Source: UBA7359 sp047618295 (GTDB lineage: Bacteria; Pseudomonadota; Gammaproteobacteria; Eutrophobiales; Eutrophobiaceae). From it: 23,566 nucleotides of DNA. Both the position numbers and the translations under genes were made by a program. Positions 1-6,863 of this stretch are shown piece after piece (position 1 is the first letter of the stretch; each line of letters starts with the position of its first letter). The stretch is from assembly GCA_047618295.1 (NCBI GenBank), contig JBLHKL010000020.1:1-23566 (forward strand), read 5' to 3'. Below the pieces are notes generated by a model that worked only from the letters and a program-made list of their open reading frames with translations, did not search any database and was not told the origin of the DNA.

Positions 1-25
1 CTTTATTGATGCTCTTATCGTTCAT
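1..25 (-). CDS. Possible start of a further minus-strand gene (partial)
   Basis: On the minus strand an ATG at 25-23 opens a frame reading MNDKSINK to the window edge. It lies about 40 bases downstream of the nitroreductase stop codon and has no clear Shine-Dalgarno sequence. Eight codons are too few to assign a function or to be sure it is a gene. The intervening 26-66 is AT-rich and shows no convincing terminator. Confidence 0.2.
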
Positions 26-66
26 TACTTTTCTATCTAATAAGTAAATTGAGGGTTAATATTTTT

Positions 67-804
67 TTACTTTAAAATATAACCACGATCTTTTAGATAC
101 GTTTTCATGTGGGGCCTTGCTTCTTTTACTAACATGTCTGCTATTTGTTCGCTCCATGTCGTTTCTTTTGTTCCGCTGGTTCTGCTCCGATAATAATCGC
201 GTACTTGTTCATCGTATTCGGAGATGGTTTTTGTATCGTTGTCGTCTTGATAACGGTCTGTTTTTAAAATAACTGATATTGGCAATCTTGGTTTTGTTTC
301 TGGGTCTTGTGCGGGATAACCAAGGCACATGCCAAATACTGGGTAGACTAATGTTGGTAGCTTAAGCAAATCAGAGACTTCAGCAATGTTGTTACGGATG
401 CCGCCGATATAAACGCCTTCTATTCCTAGGGATTGTGCAGCTGTCATGACGTTTTGGGCAAACAATGCGACGTCAACGGTCGCCGTTATAAATTGTTCTG
501 TGTAGCCTGACTCCATTTTGCTGTTGTGCATATCACAGACTAATTTATGTCGATTCATGTCAGCACAAAACACTAGGAATTTTGCTGCGCTTGCGATATA
601 GGGTTGGCCACCTGCTAAGTCGACTAACAGATTTCGTTTGTTCTTATCTTCGACTTGAATCACGGTGCAGGCTTGAATAAAACTGGATGTTGCTGCTGCC
701 TGGCCGCACTTAATTAATTCTTCAAGTACGTCTTGTGTAATTTCTTGATCTGTAAACTTGCGTACCGAACTACGTGACTGTAATAGATTGATTACTTCGT
801 TCAT
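67..804 (-). CDS. nfsA: Oxygen-insensitive NADPH nitroreductase (NfsA/FRP family)
   Basis: A 245-residue flavoprotein that by family binds FMN and uses NADPH to reduce nitro compounds, quinones or flavins by two-electron steps in the cytosol. The sequence follows E. coli NfsA (about 240 residues) end to end from memory: N-terminal SRSSVRKFTDQEI, then GQPYIASAAKFLVFCADMNRH (about 65-85), ESLGxxGVYIGGIRNNI-like (SLGIEGVYIGGIRNN, about 124-138), FGMCLGYPAQDPETKPRLP (about 157-175) and the late YDEQVRDYYRSR segment. It starts 11 bases after the stop of the TrmB-like gene and is probably co-transcribed with it. The Shine-Dalgarno sequence is weak. The physiological substrate cannot be read from sequence. 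Confidence 0.9.
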   Translation of the reverse strand: MNEVINLLQSRSSVRKFTDQEITQDVLEELIKCGQAAATSSFIQACTVIQVEDKNKRNLLVDLAGGQPYIASAAKFLVFCADMNRHKLVCDMHNSKMESGYTEQFITATVDVALFAQNVMTAAQSLGIEGVYIGGIRNNIAEVSDLLKLPTLVYPVFGMCLGYPAQDPETKPRLPISVILKTDRYQDDNDTKTISEYDEQVRDYYRSRTSGTKETTWSEQIADMLVKEARPHMKTYLKDRGYILK

Positions 805-815
805 AAAATTATTTC

Positions 816-1481
816 TTATTTAATTGTGGTGACTCGATATAACTCGTGTCCACTATCATAATACTTTTTTTCAAATGGGCTGATAAAACCAGTTATTTCA
901 ACACTATCCATTAGTACTTTTTTATTCGTTATTATTTCCAATGCTTGTTTAAACTCTTCTGCGTAGATTTGCCAATTGGTTCTTAATTCAATTTGATCAC
1001 ATAGATTGATCATTTCCGGAAACACAGGATGGCCATGCCAGCGGCGTTTTAGTTGGTCTTTTTTTGGCCAGGGATTGGGATAAAGTAAATAGTGTTTTTT
1101 TATATTCCAATCGCTTTCTTTTATCATACGCCAGATATCGACCACATCGGCTCTTGCTAGAACTAGATTATCTTGATGATGTACAGAATGTTCGGTGATT
1201 AATTTTTCTAAACGCTTTTCTGATTTGTCGATGCCAATAATTAATGCGTCAGGGTTTAGTTTAGCTAATTGCAGACTACTCTCACCAGTACCGCAGCCCG
1301 AATCTAATATGATTGGTTTGTTTATGTGTTTTTGTATTGCATCGATTTGATGAAATATTTCACCGGTGAATGGTCGATATGGCTTTCTGTACGGGTTGGT
1401 AAGATGTTTCTTTATACTGCTTTCGATATCTTTATGAATGCCGGATTGGTTACTGGTAACGATGCTTGACTTAATGGTCAT
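816..1481 (-). CDS. TrmB-like SAM-dependent methyltransferase
   Basis: A 221-residue class I methyltransferase. The SAM-binding glycine motif DSGCGTGES is at 60-68, followed by the acidic strand end IIGIDKS (about 81-87). YPNPWPKK at 134-141 followed by KRRWHGHPVFP corresponds to the PDPWxKxxHxKRR block of tRNA (guanine46-N7) methyltransferase TrmB. It differs from canonical TrmB in having the typical small-molecule-type DxGCGxG loop rather than EIGFGxG, and PNPW in place of PDPW, so it may be a second TrmB-like paralogue, with tRNA or another substrate. It lies 15 bases after pyrK and 11 before nfsA, consistent with one transcript. Membership of the TrmB-like superfamily is secure; m7G46 activity is inferred. 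Confidence 0.75.
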   Translation of the reverse strand: MTIKSSIVTSNQSGIHKDIESSIKKHLTNPYRKPYRPFTGEIFHQIDAIQKHINKPIILDSGCGTGESSLQLAKLNPDALIIGIDKSEKRLEKLITEHSVHHQDNLVLARADVVDIWRMIKESDWNIKKHYLLYPNPWPKKDQLKRRWHGHPVFPEMINLCDQIELRTNWQIYAEEFKQALEIITNKKVLMDSVEITGFISPFEKKYYDSGHELYRVTTIK

Positions 1482-1496
1482 TAATTGTGGTCATCG

Positions 1497-2381
1497 TTAC
1501 TGGAATTGGATGACGGTCTCTGCTTCGAACACTGGGCCATCGACACAGACGCGTTTCATTGCTGGGCCTTTGTCTGTTTCTATAAGAACGGTACAACCGG
1601 CACAACCACCAACGGCACAGGCCATGTATTCTTCTAAAGATACCTGACAAGGTAGGTTATATTCTTTTGCCAGTTGAGCGACTGCTTTTAACATTGGTGT
1701 TGGACCGCAGGTGAATATTTCGACTTCTTTACGTTCATCTTCATCAAGATTATCTAACCAATGACGAGTTAAGTCTGTAACGTACCCATTAAAACAGCCA
1801 GGATAATCGTGCAGACTGGTTAAACGAGAGGGTATGCCCCAATCATCCAGTAAAGGCATTGATGCAATCACATCGGCTGGCATTTCTTTTACCATGATCT
1901 GTGAAGGACGGCTTTTAAATGGGAAGGGAATTTCAGAACCCATAATAACTAATGGGCTAATATCCTTTGCAGTGTTTTTAATATGTTCTGCTAGAAACAC
2001 CATAGGCGGGATACCAACACCACCACCGATTAACAGTGGTCGTTTTTTGTAGCCGTCCATTTTGAATGATTGACCAATAGGGCCAATCAAATCAATTTTG
2101 TCGCCAATATTCCGCCTTGATAATAAATCTGTACCTTGTCCATGGACTTTATATAGGACATCAATGGTTTTGGTTTTCGGATTACTGCGCATGATCGACA
2201 TTGGTCGACGCATGTATAAGGCCGGGTCGCATTGCATATGGATAAAATGACCGGGCTTGGCATGTGCTGCTGTTTCTGGTGCTTGCAGGCGCATATGATA
2301 CTGCCCATCGGCATACTCGTCTTGCGATAATAGTTCTGCCTGCTCTACATAGAGCGTGTTACGTGTTGCTGGGTGTTTCAT
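1497..2381 (-). CDS. pyrK: Dihydroorotate dehydrogenase electron-transfer subunit-like protein (PyrK family)
   Basis: A 294-residue ferredoxin-reductase-like protein. In order it has a FAD-binding barrel with RRPMSIM (about 58-64), an NAD-binding half starting LIGGGVGIPPMVF (about 117-129), CGPTPM (about 225-230) and a C-terminal [2Fe-2S] cluster with cysteines 255, 260, 263 and 279 ending VCVDGPVF. The spacing C-x4-C-x2-C-x15-C and the VDGPVF tail are characteristic of PyrK, which passes electrons between NAD and a PyrD type 1B catalytic subunit. No pyrD is present here, and most Gammaproteobacteria use the quinone-linked class 2 enzyme, so its partner is unknown. The ATG has a good AGGA six bases upstream. 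It follows pyrC' after a 248-bp gap filled by an inverted repeat. Confidence 0.82.
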   Translation of the reverse strand: MKHPATRNTLYVEQAELLSQDEYADGQYHMRLQAPETAAHAKPGHFIHMQCDPALYMRRPMSIMRSNPKTKTIDVLYKVHGQGTDLLSRRNIGDKIDLIGPIGQSFKMDGYKKRPLLIGGGVGIPPMVFLAEHIKNTAKDISPLVIMGSEIPFPFKSRPSQIMVKEMPADVIASMPLLDDWGIPSRLTSLHDYPGCFNGYVTDLTRHWLDNLDEDERKEVEIFTCGPTPMLKAVAQLAKEYNLPCQVSLEEYMACAVGGCAGCTVLIETDKGPAMKRVCVDGPVFEAETVIQFQ

Positions 2382-2423
2382 TTGTAATCCTGATTGATAA
2401 AATAGATCTTAACTAATGCCATA

Positions 2424-2474
2424 GACGCCTACACGGATGTAGGCGATTGAAAGCGTCTGGAACATGTTTTCCAG
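2424..2474. repeat. Two adjacent hairpins downstream of pyrC'
   Basis: A perfect 8-bp stem with a CGGA loop (CGCCTACA at 2426-2433, TGTAGGCG at 2438-2445) is enclosed by AGACGC/GCGTCT (2423-2428 and 2453-2458). It is followed by a second stem, CTGGAA/TTCCAG (2457-2462 and 2469-2474). No T-tract follows on the minus strand, so this looks like part of the repeat family rather than an intrinsic terminator. Confidence 0.6.
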
Positions 2475-2476
2475 GA

Positions 2477-2605
2477 CACGGAGTACACAGAGAATGACGA
2501 AGAATTAAATAAAAAAACAGAGAAAATATTTTATTTATTAAAAGCTAATAGTTTCTAAAACTAAATGCCCTTGTGTTTTGAATGTTTCTCTCTGTGTGCT
2601 CCGTG
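2477..2605. repeat. Long inverted repeat with AT-rich loop between pyrC' and pyrK
   Basis: The left arm CACGGAGTACACAGAGA (2477-2493) pairs with TCTCTGTGTGCTCCGTG (2589-2605) at 16 of 17 positions, enclosing about 95 AT-rich bases. Immediately outside the right arm is CCCTCTGTGGC, which also appears (inverted) at the left edge of the repeat at 5522. The arms resemble the widespread CACAGAGACACAGAG-type intergenic repeats. Transcribed leftward it would form a very large hairpin between pyrC' and pyrK. Confidence 0.75.
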
Positions 2606-2629
2606 CCCTCTGTGGCTAAATAATAAAAA

Positions 2630-3907
2630 TTACTCACGGTCAAATACCACTTCACCATTAAACAAAGTATGGGTAACTTGTCCGGGCAATTCCCATCCTT
2701 TGAAAGGTGTGTTCTTTCCGGCACTGAGTAGTGAGGCTATATCGACACTGCTACTCGAATCTAAATCGAGTATACATATGTCTGCGTCTCTTCCTGCGGC
2801 TAGTGTGCCTTTATTAATGCCGAGTATATTTGCCGGTTGCGAGCTTAATACTGCGATTGCTTGTTCCAGTTTTATTTCTTTTCGATTAACCAGATGTAGA
2901 ATAAGTGGCAATAAGTGTTCAATCGTTGAGGCCCCTGCTTCGGTTTGACTAAACGGCGCTGCTTTAGCATCGGCATCGTGTGGCTGATGATCAGAGCATA
3001 CTGCTGTGATGACGCCCTTATTAATGCCTTCTATTAATCCTTTGCGGTCGCGTTCGTTACGTAATGGTGGTTGTAAGTGACAATCATTGTTGTAATCGGC
3101 GACGTCCATTTCTGTTAGGTGAAGATTACAAATTGAAACATCGGCAGTTACAGGCAGGCCTTGTTCTTGTGCTGCTGCAATCATAGATACACTTCGTGCA
3201 CTTGATAGCCTACAGAAGTGTGCCTTTACTTGTGTTTGTTCAACTAATAATAACGCACGACTTAGTGCGACCGTTTCAGCGGTTTCAGGTATTCCAGGAA
3301 GCCCAAGCCGAGTACTGACGGGACCTTCATGTACAACACCGTTATTTTTTAATGAGTAATCTTCAGCGAAAAAGAAAACAGTCAGTCCACAACTGTGTGC
3401 GTATTCGAATGCACGCCTTAACACCTCTGTGCTTTCAATCGGTGCGAGACCATTGCTAACGCCTATGCAGCCGGCTCTCCTTAGTGTATCCATTTCTGCC
3501 AGATGTTCACCCTTCAAACCAAGTGTTAGCGCCGCTAAAGGATAGACATTGGCTCGGTTGGCATCACGTGTACGTTGATGAATCAGATCAACTACAGCTG
3601 TCGTATCTATAACCGGCTTTGTATCAGGTGGACAGCAGATAGAGGTGATGCCGCTGCTATTTGCCGCTTGGCATTCAGACTGAAAAGTTGCTTTGTGTGC
3701 ATAGCCAGGCTCACGTAAACGAGCGCAGAGATCGACGAGACCAGGCAAGACGACCTTATCTTTAGCATCGATTTGAAGGTCACTTTCAAAACCATCGGGT
3801 TTCTTTTTGATGCCGACAATTTTTCCATCGGCGATATAGAGATCTTGCTTTCCATCAAGTTTATTCGCGGGGTCGAATAGTCTTCCTCCATTTATAACAA
3901 TGCGCAT
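2630..3907 (-). CDS. pyrX: Non-catalytic dihydroorotase-like subunit PyrC' (PyrX) of aspartate carbamoyltransferase
   Basis: A 425-residue amidohydrolase-fold protein of the dihydroorotase family. The scaffold is kept: PGLVDL (55-60), LREPGY (64-69), GLPGIPETAET (about 202-212), SDHQPH (305-310). The first metal-binding motif H-x-H is replaced by C61-A62-R63, and the usual substrate motif is changed to CCPPDTKPVID (91-101). This pattern, and the closeness to what I recall of Pseudomonas PyrC', marks the degenerate subunit that is needed to assemble or activate PyrB but does not hydrolyse dihydroorotate. A genuine pyrC should therefore be elsewhere in the genome. The start overlaps the pyrB stop by one base (TAATG), indicating translational coupling and a PyrB-PyrC' complex. 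Confidence 0.88.
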   Translation of the reverse strand: MRIVINGGRLFDPANKLDGKQDLYIADGKIVGIKKKPDGFESDLQIDAKDKVVLPGLVDLCARLREPGYAHKATFQSECQAANSSGITSICCPPDTKPVIDTTAVVDLIHQRTRDANRANVYPLAALTLGLKGEHLAEMDTLRRAGCIGVSNGLAPIESTEVLRRAFEYAHSCGLTVFFFAEDYSLKNNGVVHEGPVSTRLGLPGIPETAETVALSRALLLVEQTQVKAHFCRLSSARSVSMIAAAQEQGLPVTADVSICNLHLTEMDVADYNNDCHLQPPLRNERDRKGLIEGINKGVITAVCSDHQPHDADAKAAPFSQTEAGASTIEHLLPLILHLVNRKEIKLEQAIAVLSSQPANILGINKGTLAAGRDADICILDLDSSSSVDIASLLSAGKNTPFKGWELPGQVTHTLFNGEVVFDRE

Positions 3908-4887
3908 TACTTATCGGCCTCCGAGTCTTCAGGGCTACGCCCCATGATCATCGCCATGACGGCCATACGCACGGCGATGCCATGACTGACTTGTTGCAGG
4001 ATGACAGAGCGTTCACCGTCGGCGACATCGGAAGCTATTTCTACGCCGCGATTAATTGGGCCAGGATGCATAACGATGACATCTGGTTTTGCTTTTTCCA
4101 GTCGCTTGCTGGTTAGGCCGTAGCGCTGAAAGTATTCATTCTCACTCGGCAAAAAGGCGCCACGCATTCGTTCTTTTTGTAGACGTAACATCATCACTAC
4201 ATCTACCCCGTTCATTCCTTCATCCATGTCATGAAAAACCTGTACACCTAGATTCTCAACATCTTTTGGAATCAGCGTCTGCGGCGCAATAATGCGTGTT
4301 TCAAGTGCACCCAGTGTACTTAATGCGTGTATCTCTGATCGTGCAACGCGTGAATGCAAGACATCTCCAACGATTGCGACACGCAGATTTTCAAAGGTTT
4401 TTTTATGTCGACGTATGGTAAACATGTCCAGCATTGCTTGAGTTGGATGGGCATGACGACCATCACCGGCATTGATTACACTAATGTGCGGTGCAACCTG
4501 TGTGGCGATGTAATGTGCAGCGCCGCTATTGGCATGGCGTACAACAAACATATCGCAATGCATGGCTTCAAGCGTATGTAAGGTATCACTAAGTGTCTCG
4601 CCCTTACTCGTTGCCGAAGTAGCGATATTCAGATTAAGAATATCAGCAGATAATCTTTTTGCAGCAAGCTCAAAGGTAGTGCGTGTGCGCGTACTTGGTT
4701 CGAAGAATAAATTGGCGATGGTTTTGCCGCGTAATAAGGGGACTTTTTTTACAGCTCGTTCGCCGACACTGGCGAACGATTCGGCGTGATCAAGAATACT
4801 TTGGAGTAATGATTGGCTAAGACCTTCTGTAGTAAGAAAATGCTTCAGGTTGCCGTTTTTGTCGAGTTGAATTTTGTTTCCAGTCAT
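3907..4887 (-). CDS. pyrB: Aspartate carbamoyltransferase catalytic subunit
   Basis: A 326-residue enzyme joining carbamoyl phosphate and aspartate to form N-carbamoylaspartate, the committed step of pyrimidine synthesis. The carbamoyl-phosphate loop FEPSTRTR is at 62-69, SKGETLSDT at about 94-102, HPTQAMLD at 147-154, and the C-terminal MHPGPINRGVEI block at about 273-284. Its length fits the class of ATCases that associate with a dihydroorotase-like subunit rather than with PyrI, and no pyrI is present. It begins eight bases after pyrR and its stop overlaps the pyrC' start. Substrate-binding motifs are intact. Confidence 0.96.
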   Translation of the reverse strand: MTGNKIQLDKNGNLKHFLTTEGLSQSLLQSILDHAESFASVGERAVKKVPLLRGKTIANLFFEPSTRTRTTFELAAKRLSADILNLNIATSATSKGETLSDTLHTLEAMHCDMFVVRHANSGAAHYIATQVAPHISVINAGDGRHAHPTQAMLDMFTIRRHKKTFENLRVAIVGDVLHSRVARSEIHALSTLGALETRIIAPQTLIPKDVENLGVQVFHDMDEGMNGVDVVMMLRLQKERMRGAFLPSENEYFQRYGLTSKRLEKAKPDVIVMHPGPINRGVEIASDVADGERSVILQQVSHGIAVRMAVMAMIMGRSPEDSEADK

Positions 4888-4895
4888 CCCGTATT

Positions 4896-5417
4896 TTACG
4901 TTCCAGTATTGCTAACTGTATCTATTGATATCGTCAGTGGCTCTGGGCCAAGGAGCTTAACATGCTCCTCTGCATTCAGAGCAATAGTTTTTCCAATTAT
5001 ATCAGCCTGTATTGGTAGTTCTCTGGTGCTGCTGCGGTCAACTAATACCGCCAGAGTTATACTTGCAGGGCGACCATAATCAAAAATCTCGTTCATAGCC
5101 GCTCTAATAGTACGTCCTGTGTAGAGTACGTCATCAACGAGGATAATATGTCGATCATTCACATCTACGGGTAATTGACTAGGACTCACTTCCGGATGCA
5201 TACCCAAGGAGCTGAAGTCATCGCGATAGAATGCGATGTTTAACTCTCCCAGAGGATCTTTATATTCGAGTTGTTGGTGTAATTGATTGGCTATCCATGC
5301 CCCGCCGGTTTTAATACCGATCATTAACGGTGCAGCGTAGTTATTGGAACTGGTATGAGACTGGATGGCGGTCGCCATCTCGCTTATTAATTGCTTAACA
5401 TTGGACTCATCTGACAT
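4896..5417 (-). CDS. pyrR: PyrR: pyrimidine operon regulator / uracil phosphoribosyltransferase
   Basis: A 173-residue type I phosphoribosyltransferase-fold protein. The PRPP-binding motif VDDVLYTGRT is at about 94-103 and GIKTGGAWIA at about 34-43. PyrR proteins bind UMP/UTP and regulate the adjacent pyr genes; many also convert uracil and PRPP to UMP. It is first in the pyrR-pyrB-pyrC' operon. I found no obvious PyrR-type attenuator stem-loop in the roughly 100 bases upstream; beyond these the leader runs into the 5522-5785 repeat. The ATG has no clear Shine-Dalgarno sequence (GCCCC directly upstream), unlike several neighbours. Confidence 0.93.
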   Translation of the reverse strand: MSDESNVKQLISEMATAIQSHTSSNNYAAPLMIGIKTGGAWIANQLHQQLEYKDPLGELNIAFYRDDFSSLGMHPEVSPSQLPVDVNDRHIILVDDVLYTGRTIRAAMNEIFDYGRPASITLAVLVDRSSTRELPIQADIIGKTIALNAEEHVKLLGPEPLTISIDTVSNTGT

Positions 5418-5521
5418 GGGGCGCTAGTTTTGCTTATTTTGTGCAATTTGTCGATGATTCTTATGGTCGTGTTGATTAATTAACCTTAGCTTTGCATAAG
5501 TTTTGACAGAAAAATAAACAT

Positions 5522-5785
5522 GCCACAGAGGGCACACGACTGCATGGACGCAGGAGGTAGAACTGAGTCTGGAACAGAAGTCGAGAGCAATGCCTGCAGC
5601 AATTGTCGAGAGAAAAACAAAGGCTATTTTAATAAAGTAAAAGTGAGACAGGATATATTTACTGAGAACTTATCTTTCTTTTAGTTTTTTTGCCTCTCTC
5701 TGTTTCCTCGGTAACTGTTCCAGACGTCGCCTAAAGCGCCTACTGTTGGTGCTCTACCTCCTCCATCCATGGAGTCGTCTGTGGC
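5522..5785. repeat. Palindromic intergenic repeat between ruvX and pyrR
   Basis: This fills most of the 412-base gap 5418-5829. The ends form an imperfect inverted repeat: 5522-5561 pairs with 5753-5785 (GCCACAGA/TCTGTGGC exact, then about 22 of 25 around CATGGACGCAGGAGGTAGA, with a 7-base bulge). Inner arms TCTGGAACAG/CTGTTCCAGA and GAGAGAAAAA against the facing T-rich stretch add to it, so the single strand could fold into one long hairpin. The right half contains the shared core at 5706-5780 (CTCGGTAACTG, GCCTAAAGCGCCTACTG, CTACCTCCTCCATCCATGG). No coding potential is apparent. Confidence 0.8.
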
Positions 5786-5829
5786 GTGTTGCCTTTGTCT
5801 ACCTAAATCTATTACTTAGTGTTCTCTCA

Positions 5830-6261
5830 CTAGTCTTCACCGATGGTGTTGAGCAGAACGGCGCTATCAGCATGTTCGTTCAGCCATGTCTCTAGAATGA
5901 GTCTGGCAGCGACGGCATCCAAATCGCGTGAGGATTTTAGTTCTCGTCTGGCTTCATAAGAAGAAAGTTGCTCTTCAATCAATTCTACCGGCAGTTTAAA
6001 ACGACCTTCTAATTGTCGTCCAAATTTCTCTGCGGCATCTGTCATTTCTTGTCTGTCACCCTCAAGTGTAAAGGGATGGCCGACAATTAATTTATCTGGT
6101 CGCCATTCTCCGATGAGATGTTCGATTTTCCCCCAATTTGGTTTTTTGTTAACAACCTTAATGATTTCAAGCGCGGTAGCCGTCGCCGTAACCGTTTGAC
6201 CAACTGCTGATCCTATTCGTTTTTCGCCGTAATCGAAGCAGAGCAGTGTCTGATTTTTCAC
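5830..6261 (-). CDS. ruvX: RuvX/YqgF family putative Holliday junction resolvase (pre-16S rRNA nuclease)
   Basis: A 143-residue RNase H-fold nuclease. Acidic residues expected for metal binding are visible: D10 in CFDYGEKRIG, the EEQLSS segment at about 96-101 (canonically DERLTS) and D115 in LDAVAARLIL. LIVGHPFTLEG (about 58-68) is the family's VGLPLxMDG strand. The family has been linked to 16S rRNA 5' maturation and to junction resolution. The start is GTG and overlaps the algH stop in a GTGA tetranucleotide, so translation is coupled. algH-ruvX adjacency is highly conserved in Gammaproteobacteria. Confidence 0.93.
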   Translation of the reverse strand: MKNQTLLCFDYGEKRIGSAVGQTVTATATALEIIKVVNKKPNWGKIEHLIGEWRPDKLIVGHPFTLEGDRQEMTDAAEKFGRQLEGRFKLPVELIEEQLSSYEARRELKSSRDLDAVAARLILETWLNEHADSAVLLNTIGED

Positions 6262-6818
6262 GCGTGACCAATATTGAGAGATAGTTTTTCAATATCAATA
6301 CCCATGTGACCAACTGCGGTGTTCCAACATTGATCGAAAGGTGTATTGAATATTATTTCACTATCCGCTGGGCCAGATAGCCAGGCATTATCCATGATTT
6401 CCTGTTCGAGCTGTCCTTCTGCCCAACCTGCGTAGCCCAATGCGATAAGTGATTCTGTGGGGCCATCTCCAACTGCTATTGCTTCAAGAATATCCTTCGA
6501 GGTTGTTACACGCATTTCATCAGAGATGATGATTGATGAATCCCACTCGTTATTTGTTTGGTGCAAAATAAAGCCTCGGTCAGTATGGACTGGGCCACCA
6601 TGGAATATCGTTCTGTCCTTGGTTTCCTGATTATTGGTGGGAATATCCATCTGTTCGAAGATTTCACCAAGGTTGATATCCAAGGGCTTATTAATCACTA
6701 TCCCCATTGCACCCTCTTCATTATGGGCACAGATATAAGTCACAGATTTTTCAAAGTTGGGGTCTTTGAGGCTGGGCATTGCGATTAAAAAATGACTGGT
6801 TAGATTTGTTTGTTGCAT
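6258..6818 (-). CDS. algH: AlgH/YqgE family protein (UPF0301)
   Basis: A member of the YqgE/AlgH family with about 186 residues from the chosen ATG at 6818. The sequence begins MQQTNLTSHFLIAMPSL and carries the family hallmarks YICAHNEEGAMGIVINKPL, FHGGPVHTDRGFILH, SLIALGYAGWAEGQLEQEI and DNAWLSGPAD. The frame stays open to a TTG at 6854, but the extra 12 residues (a hydrophobic LLLILFS stretch) do not fit the family N-terminus, so the ATG is preferred. Biochemical function is unknown; AlgH was named for an effect on alginate production in Pseudomonas. Its upstream region is formed by the MITE-like element at 6864-7294. Confidence 0.92.
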   Translation of the reverse strand: MQQTNLTSHFLIAMPSLKDPNFEKSVTYICAHNEEGAMGIVINKPLDINLGEIFEQMDIPTNNQETKDRTIFHGGPVHTDRGFILHQTNNEWDSSIIISDEMRVTTSKDILEAIAVGDGPTESLIALGYAGWAEGQLEQEIMDNAWLSGPADSEIIFNTPFDQCWNTAVGHMGIDIEKLSLNIGHA

Positions 6819-6863
6819 ACTAAATAGTATTAGCAGTAATCCTGATTTACACAAGTATTGTCT

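Noticed and set aside
2565..2948. Plus-strand 127-codon ORF at the 3' end of pyrC'
   Set aside because: Antisense to a well-supported gene and running through the inverted-repeat arm; no recognisable domain.
6819..6854. Longer AlgH starting at TTG 6854 with a hydrophobic, signal-like stretch
   Set aside because: Family members begin at the MxxxxLxxHFLIAMP segment; the ATG at 6818 fits and the protein is cytosolic.
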